This document shows positions 34,186 through 43,415 of a stretch of DNA of 64,000 nucleotides, piece after piece. The stretch comes from CAVUMR01 sp963742715 (GTDB lineage Bacteria; Actinomycetota; Actinomycetes; Mycobacteriales; Micromonosporaceae), in NCBI GenBank assembly GCA_963742715.1, contig CAVUMR010000001.1, positions 868,001 through 932,000 on the forward strand, given 5' to 3'. Within the stretch, counting starts at the first letter, position 1, and every line of letters begins with the position of its first letter. A program made the position numbers and the translations under genes. The notes under the pieces are model-generated. The model was given only the letters and a program-made list of their open reading frames with translations, was not told the origin of the DNA and made no database searches.

Positions 34186-35769
34186 ATGGACACGCGGGAG
34201 CTGACGGCAGCCGGGTCGGCTGGCGTTCCCGCGTGTCCGGGCTCGGTTGGTGTGGTGGATGAGCCGGTTCCGGCTGCGGTGACGGCGTTGGCTGGTCTGC
34301 CGGCGGGTCCGGGGTTGGCGGCGGCGTTGGGGTCGATCGACCTGTCGGTGCTGGATGGTTATGGCCGGGTGTTGGTGGTGCAGGCGCAGTTTCGTCAGGT
34401 GGCGCATGAGCAGGCGCGCCTGTTGGCCGGGATTGTGGCGGTGGCCGCTTGCCCGCCGGGTCCGGTGGTGCCGGGCGTGCCCGTCCCGGTGACTGGCGAG
34501 ACGGGTGAGGTGGCGGAGTTCGCGGCGGAGGAGATCGCGGCCGCGTTGACGTGGACCCGCCGTATGGCCGAGGGCCAGCTGGAGCTGGGTTGGTCACTGA
34601 TCCACCGGCTACCGGCGGTGCACGCCGCCCTGTCCGAGGGTCGGATTGATGTGCCGAAGGCGCGGGTGTTCGAGCGTGAGACCCACCCGCTGCCCGACCC
34701 GGCCGCCCGCGCCGTCTGCGACCAGCTGCTGCCGGACGCGCCGCGGCTGACCAGCGGGCAGTTGCGGGCCAGGCTGCAACGCCTCGTGCTCACTATCGAC
34801 CCCGAGGCGGCGCGGTTGCGCGAGGAGAAAGCGGTAGCCGAGCGGCGGGTGATCTCCGGGTTGGAGTTCGACGGCACCACCTCCATCACCGTGCTCGGGC
34901 TACCCACCGAACGCGCCACCGCCGCGATGGAACGCGTCGACGCGATCGCGCAGGCGGCCCGCCGCGCTGGCGACGCCCGCACCATGGACCAGCTACGCGC
35001 GGACACCGTGCTCGACCTGCTCGACGGCACCCTTTCCGGACCACTACCCGCCCCGCGTAAAGGTGTTATCGAGCTGACCGTGCCGCTGACCACCCTGATG
35101 GGGCTGTCCGAGGAACCCGGCGAGCTGGCCGGATGGGGACCCATCGCCGCCGAGATCGCCCGCCGCACCGCCGCCCAACAACGCTGCGCCACCTGGCGAT
35201 TCCGCGTCACCAACGACACCGACGGTGCCGGCGACCGCGCCGAGACCGATAGCAGCGGCGACAGCGACAGCGACAGGAACGAAAGCGACGGCCCCGCCGG
35301 AGACGATCGCAGCAGCGTTTGCCCTAGCTGCGGCGCCGGCGGCAGCGGTGATGCCAGCGAGGGCGACAGCGTTGGCGCCGCGGATGGCGGCATGGTCGCC
35401 TACGGCACCACCCGCCGCCGACCCAACGCCTGGCTCGACGGATACATCCGCACCCGCGACCGCACCTGCCGCTTCCCCGGCTGCCGCATCCCCTCCAGCC
35501 ACACAGACCTCGACCACACCATCCCCTACCAACACAACGGCCGCACCCACCCCAACAACCTCGGCGCCATCTGCCGCACCCACCACCGCGCCAAACACCA
35601 AGGCGGCTGGAAACTCACCCAAAGCCCACCCGGCGTCTTCCACTGGACCAGCCCCCACGGCCACCAATACACCGTCCCACCCGACGACCGGGACGGCACG
35701 CGCGGCACGGAACACCGGAAACGCCCAGAACAGGCCGATCCGCGACCACCGCCCGACCTCAAGAGTTGA
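34186..35769 (+). CDS. DUF222/13E12-repeat family HNH endonuclease
   Basis: 527 aa. The N-terminal DUF222 region (~40-330) is Ala/Arg-rich with EEIAAALTWTRRMAEGQLELG and a conserved helix pattern. An acidic, Ser/Asp-rich linker (~345-405, low complexity) leads to a C-terminal HNH domain: CRFPGC, TDLDHTIPYQHNG, NLGAICRTHHRAKH and GGWKL. Metal and catalytic residues look intact. These genes occur in multiple copies in actinobacterial genomes and may be selfish or mobile; here it is preceded by the palindromic repeat array. Confidence 0.93.
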   Translation: MDTRELTAAGSAGVPACPGSVGVVDEPVPAAVTALAGLPAGPGLAAALGSIDLSVLDGYGRVLVVQAQFRQVAHEQARLLAGIVAVAACPPGPVVPGVPVPVTGETGEVAEFAAEEIAAALTWTRRMAEGQLELGWSLIHRLPAVHAALSEGRIDVPKARVFERETHPLPDPAARAVCDQLLPDAPRLTSGQLRARLQRLVLTIDPEAARLREEKAVAERRVISGLEFDGTTSITVLGLPTERATAAMERVDAIAQAARRAGDARTMDQLRADTVLDLLDGTLSGPLPAPRKGVIELTVPLTTLMGLSEEPGELAGWGPIAAEIARRTAAQQRCATWRFRVTNDTDGAGDRAETDSSGDSDSDRNESDGPAGDDRSSVCPSCGAGGSGDASEGDSVGAADGGMVAYGTTRRRPNAWLDGYIRTRDRTCRFPGCRIPSSHTDLDHTIPYQHNGRTHPNNLGAICRTHHRAKHQGGWKLTQSPPGVFHWTSPHGHQYTVPPDDRDGTRGTEHRKRPEQADPRPPPDLKS

Positions 35770-35943
35770 TCTTCGGTACCATCGCCGATCCTTCTGGGCG
35801 ATGACGGAAGACAGTCCGGTGGTGACCGCGCCGGCGGAACTCCCGTCGAACGGGAGACAGACGCTGCCCGGCGAGCAGGGCGAGCCGAAGGCATGGCACC
35901 GCGGCAACTGGGGCGAGCTGGATCGGTCACTACCGTGAGACCG

Positions 35944-36279
35944 GTGAGCGAACCCATCTGGAACGCCGTACGGACTGCCCGCGCCTGGCTCGACGACGCG
36001 AACGGTACCGACCCGCACGAGCTGACCTGCCGGATCCTCAAGGTGACCGAGGAGTCGGGTGAGGCCGCCGGCGCCTGGATCGGCGCCCTCGGTACCAACC
36101 CGCGCAAAGGCGTGACCCACACCCGCGAGGACGTGGCCGACGAACTCGCCGACGTAGCGCTCAGTGCCCTGGTCGCGATCGAGAGCCTCGGCTTCGACGC
36201 CGAGCAGGTGCTGGCCCGCTGTACCGAGAAGGTCCTGCGGCGGCTTCCGGACAGCGGGACGGCGCTCAGGGCACCGTGA
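35944..36279 (+). CDS. MazG-like nucleotide pyrophosphohydrolase
   Basis: 111 aa from the GTG at 35944 (an upstream GTG at 35935 is also in frame). KVTEESGEAAGAWIG supplies the E-E-x-x-E helix and DVADELADVALSALVA the E-x-x-D helix of all-alpha NTP pyrophosphatases. Members remove non-canonical or excess NTPs. Its last 14 bp overlap the 3' end of the convergent coiled-coil gene of the injection system. Confidence 0.85.
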   Translation: MSEPIWNAVRTARAWLDDANGTDPHELTCRILKVTEESGEAAGAWIGALGTNPRKGVTHTREDVADELADVALSALVAIESLGFDAEQVLARCTEKVLRRLPDSGTALRAP

Positions 36280-36607
36280 GTACGGCCGGCGCACCGGCCC
36301 CGGCAGGTGACGCGCCGTTCGACGAGTCCGCGGCCGCGGGCGCGGAAGTAGCAGGACCAGCGGCCGCGGGCGCAGAAGTAGCAGAGCCGGCGGCAGCGGG
36401 CGCGGAAGTAGCAGGGCCGGCGGGGACAGTAGGGCCGGCAGCATTGGAGTCCGGCAGCAGCTCCTGGAGTACCTGGATCGCGCCACTGATCCGCAGCAAC
36501 GCCTCCCGCATCGCCATTTCCTGCTGGGTCAACTCACGCAACTGGGCCTCGCCCTGCTGAAACTCGCGCTTCAACTCGGCCAGCCGGGTCTGGATCACTT
36601 CGAGCAT
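36266..36607 (-). CDS. coiled-coil protein with Ala/Pro-rich repeat tail (last eCIS gene)
   Basis: 113 aa. Residues 1-50 form a strong coiled coil (RLAELKREFQQGEAQLREL followed by ISGAIQVLQELL), a pattern shared by small proteins near phage tail and eCIS loci. Residues 55-105 are three near-identical 10-residue units built on SAPAAAG-x-AT, encoded by 30-bp repeats. It lies 10 bp after the fibre-like gene in the same operon and may be a trimerising tail accessory protein; the role is inferred. Confidence 0.6.
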   Translation of the reverse strand: MLEVIQTRLAELKREFQQGEAQLRELTQQEMAMREALLRISGAIQVLQELLPDSNAAGPTVPAGPATSAPAAAGSATSAPAAAGPATSAPAAADSSNGASPAGAGAPAVLTVP

Positions 36608-36617
36608 GGTCAGCTCC

Positions 36618-38681
36618 TCAGCGGTGATTCGAGGGCGGTATTTCGAGGGCGGATTCGGGCGGTGATTGGAGGGCGGATTCGGGGGCGGATTCGGTCAGCT
36701 GGTGGATGCCCCTGCTCATCGGCAATCCGCGCTCCTCCGGGTGGAGGAACTGGTTCCGCTCATCCTCCGGCTTGTCGACCTCCACCTCGATGCGGTTGGC
36801 GTCGGCCCAGGCGTCCTGACGTACACCCGTGACCTGCCAGGACACGGTGACACCGGGCTGGTCGGTGCGGATGGTGAATGCGTTGTCCGAGATCTCGGTG
36901 GTGACCGCGACCTGGGCCAGCGCGCCGACCGGCGTGAGCTGGTAGCAGAAGTCGCGGTTGAGCGTCTCGAGATAGTCCGGCAACGTCACGACGGCTTCGC
37001 CGGACGAGTCGGTGACGACGGTGCCGCAATAGACGTTGAGCATCTCCGGCGACTCGACGAACGAGTGCGACAGGTACTTGTTCTCCGGGTCGAGCGGATG
37101 GTCGATCTTGAAGCCGCCGCCACCCTTGGACAGCACCCCGACCACCTGGAGGTCACGGTTGATCCGGACCCTGCCGCCGCCGCTGTGGATCGATAGCAGG
37201 CCACCACCGACATCGCTGATCTGCGAGCCCCACAAGAACATGGTGGAGGGACCCCCGGGCTGACCGACGTTGCGCGGCCACCACATATCGCCGTTGTTCA
37301 CGTCCATGATCAGGCCCCAGCCGAAGCCCGCGCCGTAGAACCCGACGAACTGGGTGTCCCGCATGCCGATGAAGGCGCGGTCCTTGCCCCCCTGGAACAG
37401 CCAGTGGCCGGCCGAGAGCCCACCGCTGGCCTCCCGCATCCGCATCCGGCGCATGACATCCAGCCCCACGCCACCCCCGTAGTTGAGGTACAGGTGATCG
37501 CCGCCGGACCACAGCCGCGCCACCCCGTCGAGCGCGTACCAGACCCAGCGCTCGCCCGCCGACGGCATGTCCACCAGGGTGCCGGTGTTGCGGTTGGCGA
37601 ACGAGAACCCGGCGCCACCGCCGCCGCTGTGGACCTCGCTGCCCTCCACCTGCAGCGTGCGCACCGCCTGCCGCGCCGCCATCCCGATGCTCACGTTGCC
37701 GCCCTGGTCGATGACCAGCCGGTCCACGCTGCCGGTCGCATCCGCGAGGTGCAGCTTGCCGTCCGGCGCGGAGAAGATCCCGTAGGTCCTCCCCCCGGCC
37801 GCGGTGTTGCGCAACTGGAGACCGGAGCCCCAACCCGGCCCGGACGACGACAGCCGCAGCGCCAGGTCGTTGGTCGCGCCCCGGTCGACATCCACCGCCG
37901 CGGCCGGCGCGGTGACCCCGACGCCGACGTTGCCGGTCGCCCCGTCGACCGAAAGAGCAGTTCTGGGGGTACCTCCGGGAGGCTGCGCGACCAGTTCCAT
38001 GCCCCCGTCCGGGCGACCGCGCAACTCCGCACCCGCGAGCTGGTCCACGGCCAGCCCGGGCGCGGTGGCGAGCCGCGGCACCCGCAGCTGGAGCCGACCG
38101 GTCGACACGCCGGCGACCCGGCGACCCTCCGCGGACAACGCGGTGACCTTCCCCGCCGCGTCCAGCGTCACCTTGGCCAGCACCACGGTCGCGCCGGTGT
38201 CCGGGAAGCCGGCGACCGGCACCAGCCGCAGCCACGGGGCGTGCAGCAGTACCGGCGCGTTCGCGAGCACGCTCTCCCCGAGTACCTCCCGCCAGGTGAT
38301 CGTCAGGAACTGCGGCGCGGACAGGCCGGCGGTGCTCAGCGCGAACCCGCCGCCCGCGCCCACCGGTACGGTCGGGACGTCCTGGATCTGGTCCGGGTCG
38401 ACCTCCGGGTCCACCACCGCGAACCCGTCCGCGGCCAGCACGATCAGGTGCCCGGCGGCATCCAGCGCGGCGCCCGGCTTCACGGTGACGCCCGCCTGCC
38501 CCGACGTGCCGGTCACGACCAGACCATCGGCGACCCCCCAGCTGTACAGGCTGGCGGTGCGCACCCGATCGGCCGGCAGCAGGTAGTTCTCCACATCGGT
38601 CAGGCTTTCGCCGTGGCCGGTGGCCCCGCCCCGCACGGTGCCCGTGCCGAGGTTCCAATATTCGGTGCGCGTCAATGCCAT
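36618..38681 (-). CDS. tail-fibre-like protein of the contractile injection system
   Basis: 687 aa, ATG behind GGAG. It begins with LTRTEYWNLGTGTVRGGA and has beta-rich domains, a central Gly-rich fibre region (S-G-G-G-G-A-G and many G-G-G), then a conserved module GGGFKIDHPLDPENKYL, LPDYLETLNRDFCYQLT and WQVTGVRQDAWA that I know from tail-associated and YD-linked surface proteins. The C-terminus ends in Ser/Pro/Glu repeats (PESAL twice). It should be surface-exposed and could decide target binding. It follows the gpI-like gene after 13 bp. Confidence 0.7.
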   Translation of the reverse strand: MALTRTEYWNLGTGTVRGGATGHGESLTDVENYLLPADRVRTASLYSWGVADGLVVTGTSGQAGVTVKPGAALDAAGHLIVLAADGFAVVDPEVDPDQIQDVPTVPVGAGGGFALSTAGLSAPQFLTITWREVLGESVLANAPVLLHAPWLRLVPVAGFPDTGATVVLAKVTLDAAGKVTALSAEGRRVAGVSTGRLQLRVPRLATAPGLAVDQLAGAELRGRPDGGMELVAQPPGGTPRTALSVDGATGNVGVGVTAPAAAVDVDRGATNDLALRLSSSGPGWGSGLQLRNTAAGGRTYGIFSAPDGKLHLADATGSVDRLVIDQGGNVSIGMAARQAVRTLQVEGSEVHSGGGGAGFSFANRNTGTLVDMPSAGERWVWYALDGVARLWSGGDHLYLNYGGGVGLDVMRRMRMREASGGLSAGHWLFQGGKDRAFIGMRDTQFVGFYGAGFGWGLIMDVNNGDMWWPRNVGQPGGPSTMFLWGSQISDVGGGLLSIHSGGGRVRINRDLQVVGVLSKGGGGFKIDHPLDPENKYLSHSFVESPEMLNVYCGTVVTDSSGEAVVTLPDYLETLNRDFCYQLTPVGALAQVAVTTEISDNAFTIRTDQPGVTVSWQVTGVRQDAWADANRIEVEVDKPEDERNQFLHPEERGLPMSRGIHQLTESAPESALQSPPESALEIPPSNHR

Positions 38682-38694
38682 GGTTCAACTCCAG

Positions 38695-40338
38695 CTAGGG
38701 AATCGCGGTCACCAGGTTCCAGACCGTGTGCGCGGGTTTCTGCTCGGCGATGATCGTGCGGATATTGCCGACCGCCTGGTCCAGAACGGCCTTGCGTTTG
38801 GCCGGTTCGGGCGGGAGCCGCGACCCGGCGAAGTGGATGACCAGATCGAACTGGAACGGGCGTACCCGCGACCAGAACGGCAGCAGGCCGGCGACCTCCG
38901 GCTGGCCCGGATCGCAGATGACCAGCCGGTCACCGGCCGCGACCATCCCGGTCGGGTAGACGAACCGGCCCGGCTCGGTGGCCCGGGACACCGACACGGT
39001 GCCGTCGAGGTCGACCCGGTAGACGACCGCCGGCTCGGCGACCTCCAGTACGAACGGGTCCGCGCTCGGCGGGCTGATCGGCTTCAGGCCGGCATCCAGC
39101 ACGTACAGCCGGGCCCCGATCAGCGCGAGTCCGGTCGGCGCGACCAGCGGGTTGGCCGCCGGCAGCAGCACCGTCTCGGTGAAAGCTCCGCCGGCGCCGC
39201 GTACCACCCGCACCAGGTTGCCGGGGTACTGCGCCGGCCCGCTCGGCTCCTGGTTCCCGCCGTCGCCGACGATCAGCGAGCCGTCCGGGCGTACCAGCAG
39301 CGAGAGCGGCTCGACCACCTTCCGCAGCGGCGTCGGGGTGACCTTCACCGGATCCAGCTCGACGGTGACGATCTTCGGCCCGTTCGCCGCACCCCCGCCG
39401 TCGCCCCGGTCGAGTACCAGCAGGTTGCCGTTGGGATCCGCGCACATCGCGATCGGACGGAACGTCGTACCGGCGGTGGCCAGCGACTTCACCTCGGTCG
39501 CGGTGTTGTCCTTGTACGGGGCCGCGAGACTGTAGAGCTTGCCGTTGCGGTCCAGGATGTACAGCGTCTCCGGTTTGCCGCCCTTGGCCGGCCGTACCGC
39601 CACCGCGACCACGCGGGTGAGTGCGGTACCGGGCGCGAGCGGCCGCGGTTTCGGCGGCGACCCGACCTGCTCGTAGTGCCCGTCCGCGCCGACCCGCCAG
39701 ACCCGGCTCCTGAGCGCCAGCGGTACCCCGGACGGGATCCCCACGTCGCCGACGAACAGGCTGCCGTCCGAGCCGGTCGCCGCGCACCACGGCCGGATCA
39801 GGCCCTCCGCGCGTACCTCGTTGCCGGCCAGCGCCGGACCCTGGGTGACCAGCGCGGTGACCGGCGCGAGCTGGTCGGCCCGCGGGCTCGTGACGAGCAC
39901 CCGGCTGCCGTCGTCCAGGGCGACCCGCGGCCGGGTCTGGCCCACCGCGTACAGGTCGAGATAGGTGTTCAGGCCGGCCTTGAGCCCGCGCTTGCGGTAG
40001 ATCCGGGCGATCTCGGCGGTGACCTTGCGCCGCTGGTACTCGTCCCACAGCGGTACGCCCTGCAGGGTCGGGAAGTCCAGCGCCACCCAGGAGGCGAGCC
40101 AGGACAGGAACGGCTCGGGCGTCTGCCACGGGTCGAACACCCGGTGCAGGTCGTCGAGTTGCGCGGTGATCGGCGGATGCGGCCGGTCCGCCGCCGGTAC
40201 GTCGGCGTCGTCGGCGATACCGGTCAGCATCTTCTCGAAGATGCGCAGCGCCGCACCCAGCGAGAACGCCGGCGGCTCGGGCTCGTTCGCCCACAACACC
40301 GGCGGGAGGTACTGCAGGTAGCTGCTCTTGTCGGCCAT
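38695..40338 (-). CDS. gpI/Afp12-like baseplate protein with inserted beta-propeller
   Basis: 547 aa, ATG behind GGAGG. Residues ~1-150 match the phage tail protein I/TIGR02242 family: YLQYLPPVLW, FEKMLTGI, FLSWLASWVALD and YRKRGLKAGL. Residues ~160-480 instead form repeated beta-propeller blades (GSDGSLFVGDVG, LYILDRNGKLYSL, GLALIGARLYVLDAGLK). The family C-terminus then resumes at ~490 with RPFQFDLVIHFAG and IIAEQKPAHTVWNLV. The propeller therefore appears to be spliced into a baseplate protein, giving a possible receptor- or sugar-binding head. Confidence 0.82.
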   Translation of the reverse strand: MADKSSYLQYLPPVLWANEPEPPAFSLGAALRIFEKMLTGIADDADVPAADRPHPPITAQLDDLHRVFDPWQTPEPFLSWLASWVALDFPTLQGVPLWDEYQRRKVTAEIARIYRKRGLKAGLNTYLDLYAVGQTRPRVALDDGSRVLVTSPRADQLAPVTALVTQGPALAGNEVRAEGLIRPWCAATGSDGSLFVGDVGIPSGVPLALRSRVWRVGADGHYEQVGSPPKPRPLAPGTALTRVVAVAVRPAKGGKPETLYILDRNGKLYSLAAPYKDNTATEVKSLATAGTTFRPIAMCADPNGNLLVLDRGDGGGAANGPKIVTVELDPVKVTPTPLRKVVEPLSLLVRPDGSLIVGDGGNQEPSGPAQYPGNLVRVVRGAGGAFTETVLLPAANPLVAPTGLALIGARLYVLDAGLKPISPPSADPFVLEVAEPAVVYRVDLDGTVSVSRATEPGRFVYPTGMVAAGDRLVICDPGQPEVAGLLPFWSRVRPFQFDLVIHFAGSRLPPEPAKRKAVLDQAVGNIRTIIAEQKPAHTVWNLVTAIP

Positions 40339-40379
40339 CGCCCTCGCCTCCTCAGCCCGCGCGTCGAGTCATCGGTACC

Positions 40380-42611
40380 TCAGATCGACTGTTTGGTGAT
40401 CTTGAAGACGTGCGCGGCGTCGGCGGCCGCGCAGACCAGCTCGTAGTCGGCCACCCGTACCGAAGCGCCGAACGCCGACAACTTGAACGGGCGCTCCGTC
40501 TCGTCGCGATGGTCGGGCCCGTCCGGTGGGTCGAGCGGGTTGAAGTACAGCGGGATGTCCGGCCTGATCAGCAGCCCGGAGATGTAGCCCACGTCCGCCG
40601 GCGGCACGATCGCGCGGAACAGGTCCGCGGTGAACACGTGCTGCCCGACCTGCCAGCCGGTACCGGCCGGCCCGCCGAGGATCGGGTGCAGGAAGGTACG
40701 GATCTTCGCCAGCGTGTCGGCCTTCACCACGTTCTGGTCGACCCCGCCGTTGATCGCCTCCTGCCACACGACGATCTCCACCTGGACCACGATCGGCAGG
40801 TACCGCGGGCCCTCCACCTGCAGGTGCGCGGTCAGGTCCCGGCGCTGGTCGAGGTAGTCGCGCACCTCGCCGATGAGTTCACCGGTCGGCTCCGGCCGGG
40901 GTACCGACGGGCCCTGGTCCGGTACCACGATCACGGTCACCGCTCCCGGTGCCCGCACGATGCCGGCGTACGTCCACGGATCGCCCTGATTCCCGGCCGG
41001 TACACCTTCGGTGGTCGTCAACCGGGGTGCCAGGCAGCGGCTGATCCGCACGTCGCTGCTGGCCTCGGCGGCGAGAAACTCGTAGTCGTCGCCGGTGACC
41101 GCGCGGTCCCGGATCTTCAACTCCTCCGGTGCCCGGCGCATCGTCTCGGCGATCGGCTCCTCGTCCGAGCCGTCCAGCCCGGCGCCGAGGTTGACCACGT
41201 TGGTGATCCCGTCCGGCAGCGCCCCGGTGAGCGTGGTGCCGATCGCGGTCACCTCGCCGGCCGCCACGTTGCCCGCGACTCCCGCGGCGACGTACCGGTA
41301 GCGCAGCGCCTGGATCCGGCTGCCGGCCGGCGGGATCGAGCCGTGCCCCTGCCGGGTCTGCTCGTTCTGCCCGCTGTGGTTGCCGAAGCTGATCTCGCCG
41401 GTGACCGGATCCAGCCGGTACACCTTTCCCGGACCCGGCGGCAGCTCGTCCACCAGCGCCCACGTCTCCCACTGCGGCGGATCCGACCCTCCTACCTGGA
41501 CGACGAGGTCGGCGTACCGGGCGTCCGCCTCGGGTCGCCGGTACAGCGGCCGGTTCGCCAGCGGGAACGTCTGGAACGCCGCGCCGGTGCTCTCGCCCAG
41601 CACCTCCGGGGCCCGGATGGTCAGGGCGGCGTGCGCGAGCGCGCTGTTGGCCAGCACCCGGTCGATCCCGATCACCAGCGGATGGTTGGACGTGTTGGCC
41701 ACCCGTACGCCGATCCAGTTGCGCGGATCGGTCACCGCGGCACCGTGGTCGGCGGCGGACACGGTGCGCCAGGCGGACGTGGCGGGCGAGCCCGGCGTCG
41801 GGGTCGGACGCTGCGCGCCCCAGGTCCCGGGCACGGTCAGCCGCGCCGTCCCGTCGTGCCGCAGCGCGTCGGTACCGTCGGTCGCCCCGGGTACCTCCGG
41901 CCACGCCATCGGCTCGACCGGCGACGCTCCCGGCGTGGTCGCACCCTTCGAGTACGTCCAGGCCACCGTGACCGACGGCCGGTCCGAGGGCGCCGGCCGG
42001 TACAACGCCAGCCGCAGCGGCAACTCCCCGGTGGTCGGCTGGTCGAAGCCGAGACACACCTGCACGGTCTGGTTCGCCGGCAGCTCCAGCTCGTACTTCC
42101 CCGCCGACGGCCCGACCAGCGGCCCGGTCACGTCGGTGTACTGGCTGGATGCCGCGCCGGTCGGGTACGGCCCGATCAGCAGCGCGGTGGTCAGGTTGAC
42201 CGGCAGTACGGTCACGTCCTCGTCGGTCTCGAAGACGATCGGCGACTCGCCCGCCTTGGCCGGGGTCTGTGCCTGCGTACCGCGGGGCACCAGCACGGTG
42301 CCGGCGCCGGAGGTGAACGTCAGGTACGTGTGCGCCGGGGTGGCCGGATCGCGGGTGATGCCGAGCAGGTTCAGGAACGCCAGGTAGTTCTTCTCCGGCA
42401 CCTGGTTGAGCCGGTAGATGACGCCCTCGGCGAGCCAGGCGAACAGCTCGATCAGCGACATGCCGATGTCGCTCGGGTTGTGGTCGGTCCACGCGGGCGC
42501 GTACCGCGGGATCAGCGCGCGCATCTCGTCGACCAGTTCCTGCCAGGTCCGGTCGTCCAGGTTCGGCGGGACGATGCGCCCGCGCTCCGAGGCGAAGGTC
42601 ATCGCGACCAT
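40380..42611 (-). CDS. baseplate J-like protein (Afp11/TIGR02243 type)
   Basis: 743 aa (ATG at 42611; 42602 also possible). The start PPNLDDRTWQELVDEMRALIPRYAP, then WTDHNPSDIGMSLIELFAWL and RLNQVPEKNYLAFLNLLGI, is diagnostic of the large actinobacterial and Photorhabdus baseplate proteins. YRLDPVTGEISFG, the APEELKIRDRAV helix and VEIVVWQEA follow in the usual order. It forms the baseplate wedge that links fibre-bearing gpI-like protein to gp25. Confidence 0.92.
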   Translation of the reverse strand: MVAMTFASERGRIVPPNLDDRTWQELVDEMRALIPRYAPAWTDHNPSDIGMSLIELFAWLAEGVIYRLNQVPEKNYLAFLNLLGITRDPATPAHTYLTFTSGAGTVLVPRGTQAQTPAKAGESPIVFETDEDVTVLPVNLTTALLIGPYPTGAASSQYTDVTGPLVGPSAGKYELELPANQTVQVCLGFDQPTTGELPLRLALYRPAPSDRPSVTVAWTYSKGATTPGASPVEPMAWPEVPGATDGTDALRHDGTARLTVPGTWGAQRPTPTPGSPATSAWRTVSAADHGAAVTDPRNWIGVRVANTSNHPLVIGIDRVLANSALAHAALTIRAPEVLGESTGAAFQTFPLANRPLYRRPEADARYADLVVQVGGSDPPQWETWALVDELPPGPGKVYRLDPVTGEISFGNHSGQNEQTRQGHGSIPPAGSRIQALRYRYVAAGVAGNVAAGEVTAIGTTLTGALPDGITNVVNLGAGLDGSDEEPIAETMRRAPEELKIRDRAVTGDDYEFLAAEASSDVRISRCLAPRLTTTEGVPAGNQGDPWTYAGIVRAPGAVTVIVVPDQGPSVPRPEPTGELIGEVRDYLDQRRDLTAHLQVEGPRYLPIVVQVEIVVWQEAINGGVDQNVVKADTLAKIRTFLHPILGGPAGTGWQVGQHVFTADLFRAIVPPADVGYISGLLIRPDIPLYFNPLDPPDGPDHRDETERPFKLSAFGASVRVADYELVCAAADAAHVFKITKQSI

Positions 42612-42669
42612 CCCGACGGGGCGCCGCGGCGGGCGACAGGGCCGACGGGGCGGGCGACAAGCGAGAAGG

Positions 42670-43056
42670 TCATGGCCGCTCCAGGTAGAACGGGTAGACG
42701 AGGTTGTATACTTCCTGGGTGTCCCGCAGCCGGTAGCTGATGTCGATCAGCAGCCGGCCGAGCACGTTGTCGTGCGAGACCGCCACGTCGACCAGCTCGA
42801 TCCGGGGCTCCCACCGGGTCAGCGCCTCTTCGACGTAGTAGCGCGCCAGGTTGGCGGTGGACGCGTTGTTCGGCGCGAACGCCAGGCTGGTCAGGTTGCT
42901 GCCGAACTTCGGGCGCATCACCCGCTCGCCGTACTGGGTGCCGAGGATGATCCGGATCGACTCCTCGACCTTCGCGATGCCCGCCGACTGGCCCAGCCCG
43001 GCCGCCCCCACGGTGACCGGGTAGGCCAACCCGCGGCCGTAGAACTCGGCGTTCAC
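42670..43056 (-). CDS. gp25/GPW-like baseplate protein (Afp9 type)
   Basis: 128 aa. FYGRGLAYPVTV, then IRIILGTQYGERVMRPKFGS, is the conserved GPW/gp25 core including the E-R-V-M-R-P motif that contacts the sheath, ending with LLIDISYRL. The ATG overlaps the stop of the PAAR-like gene (ATGA). In contractile tails gp25 nucleates the sheath at the baseplate. Confidence 0.93.
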   Translation of the reverse strand: MNAEFYGRGLAYPVTVGAAGLGQSAGIAKVEESIRIILGTQYGERVMRPKFGSNLTSLAFAPNNASTANLARYYVEEALTRWEPRIELVDVAVSHDNVLGRLLIDISYRLRDTQEVYNLVYPFYLERP

Positions 43057-43403
43057 AGGGCCCGCAGCTTCGGCTGGTTGGCGACCGCGGCCGGCGGCAC
43101 CGCGGGCGGGTTGCCGTCGGTGGCGAGCACCAGCGTGTCGAGCAGCACCGGTGAGCCGGCGACCTTGAGCTTGGTCGACGGCCCGGGTCCGACGGTCACC
43201 ACTTTGGTACAGGGTTTGTTGCCGCCGGGCGTCACCACGGTGCCACAGTCGGCGATGGTGCCGGCGGCCGCTCCGACCGGCAGCAGTACCGGCGCGCCGG
43301 CCACCTTCAGCTTGGCGGTACTGGCCACGATGACCTGGCCGAGTTTCGGCGGTACCGGATGACCGCAGGTCACCGTGCTCGCCGTGGTCAACACGTTCGG
43401 CAT
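43053..43403 (-). CDS. PAAR-like spike tip protein
   Basis: 116 aa with two pseudo-repeats: CGHPVPPKLGQV, STAKLKVAGAPVLL and TIADCGTV, then STKLKVAGSPVLLDTLV. Alternating Gly and beta turns fit a PAAR-like cone that caps the VgrG-like spike. Cys residues 13, 53 and 64 and His 15 could bind metal. It is located directly after the spike gene and before gp25, the normal eCIS order (Afp8-Afp10-Afp9). Confidence 0.75.
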   Translation of the reverse strand: MPNVLTTASTVTCGHPVPPKLGQVIVASTAKLKVAGAPVLLPVGAAAGTIADCGTVVTPGGNKPCTKVVTVGPGPSTKLKVAGSPVLLDTLVLATDGNPPAVPPAAVANQPKLRAL

Positions 43404-43415
43404 CTCATCCCCCGC

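Noticed and set aside
38620..42740. Long plus-strand frames (608 and 776 codons) opposite the baseplate genes
   Set aside because: Same shadow effect: Arg/Asp/Val/His-rich sequence without domains, while the minus strand has diagnostic baseplate motifs.
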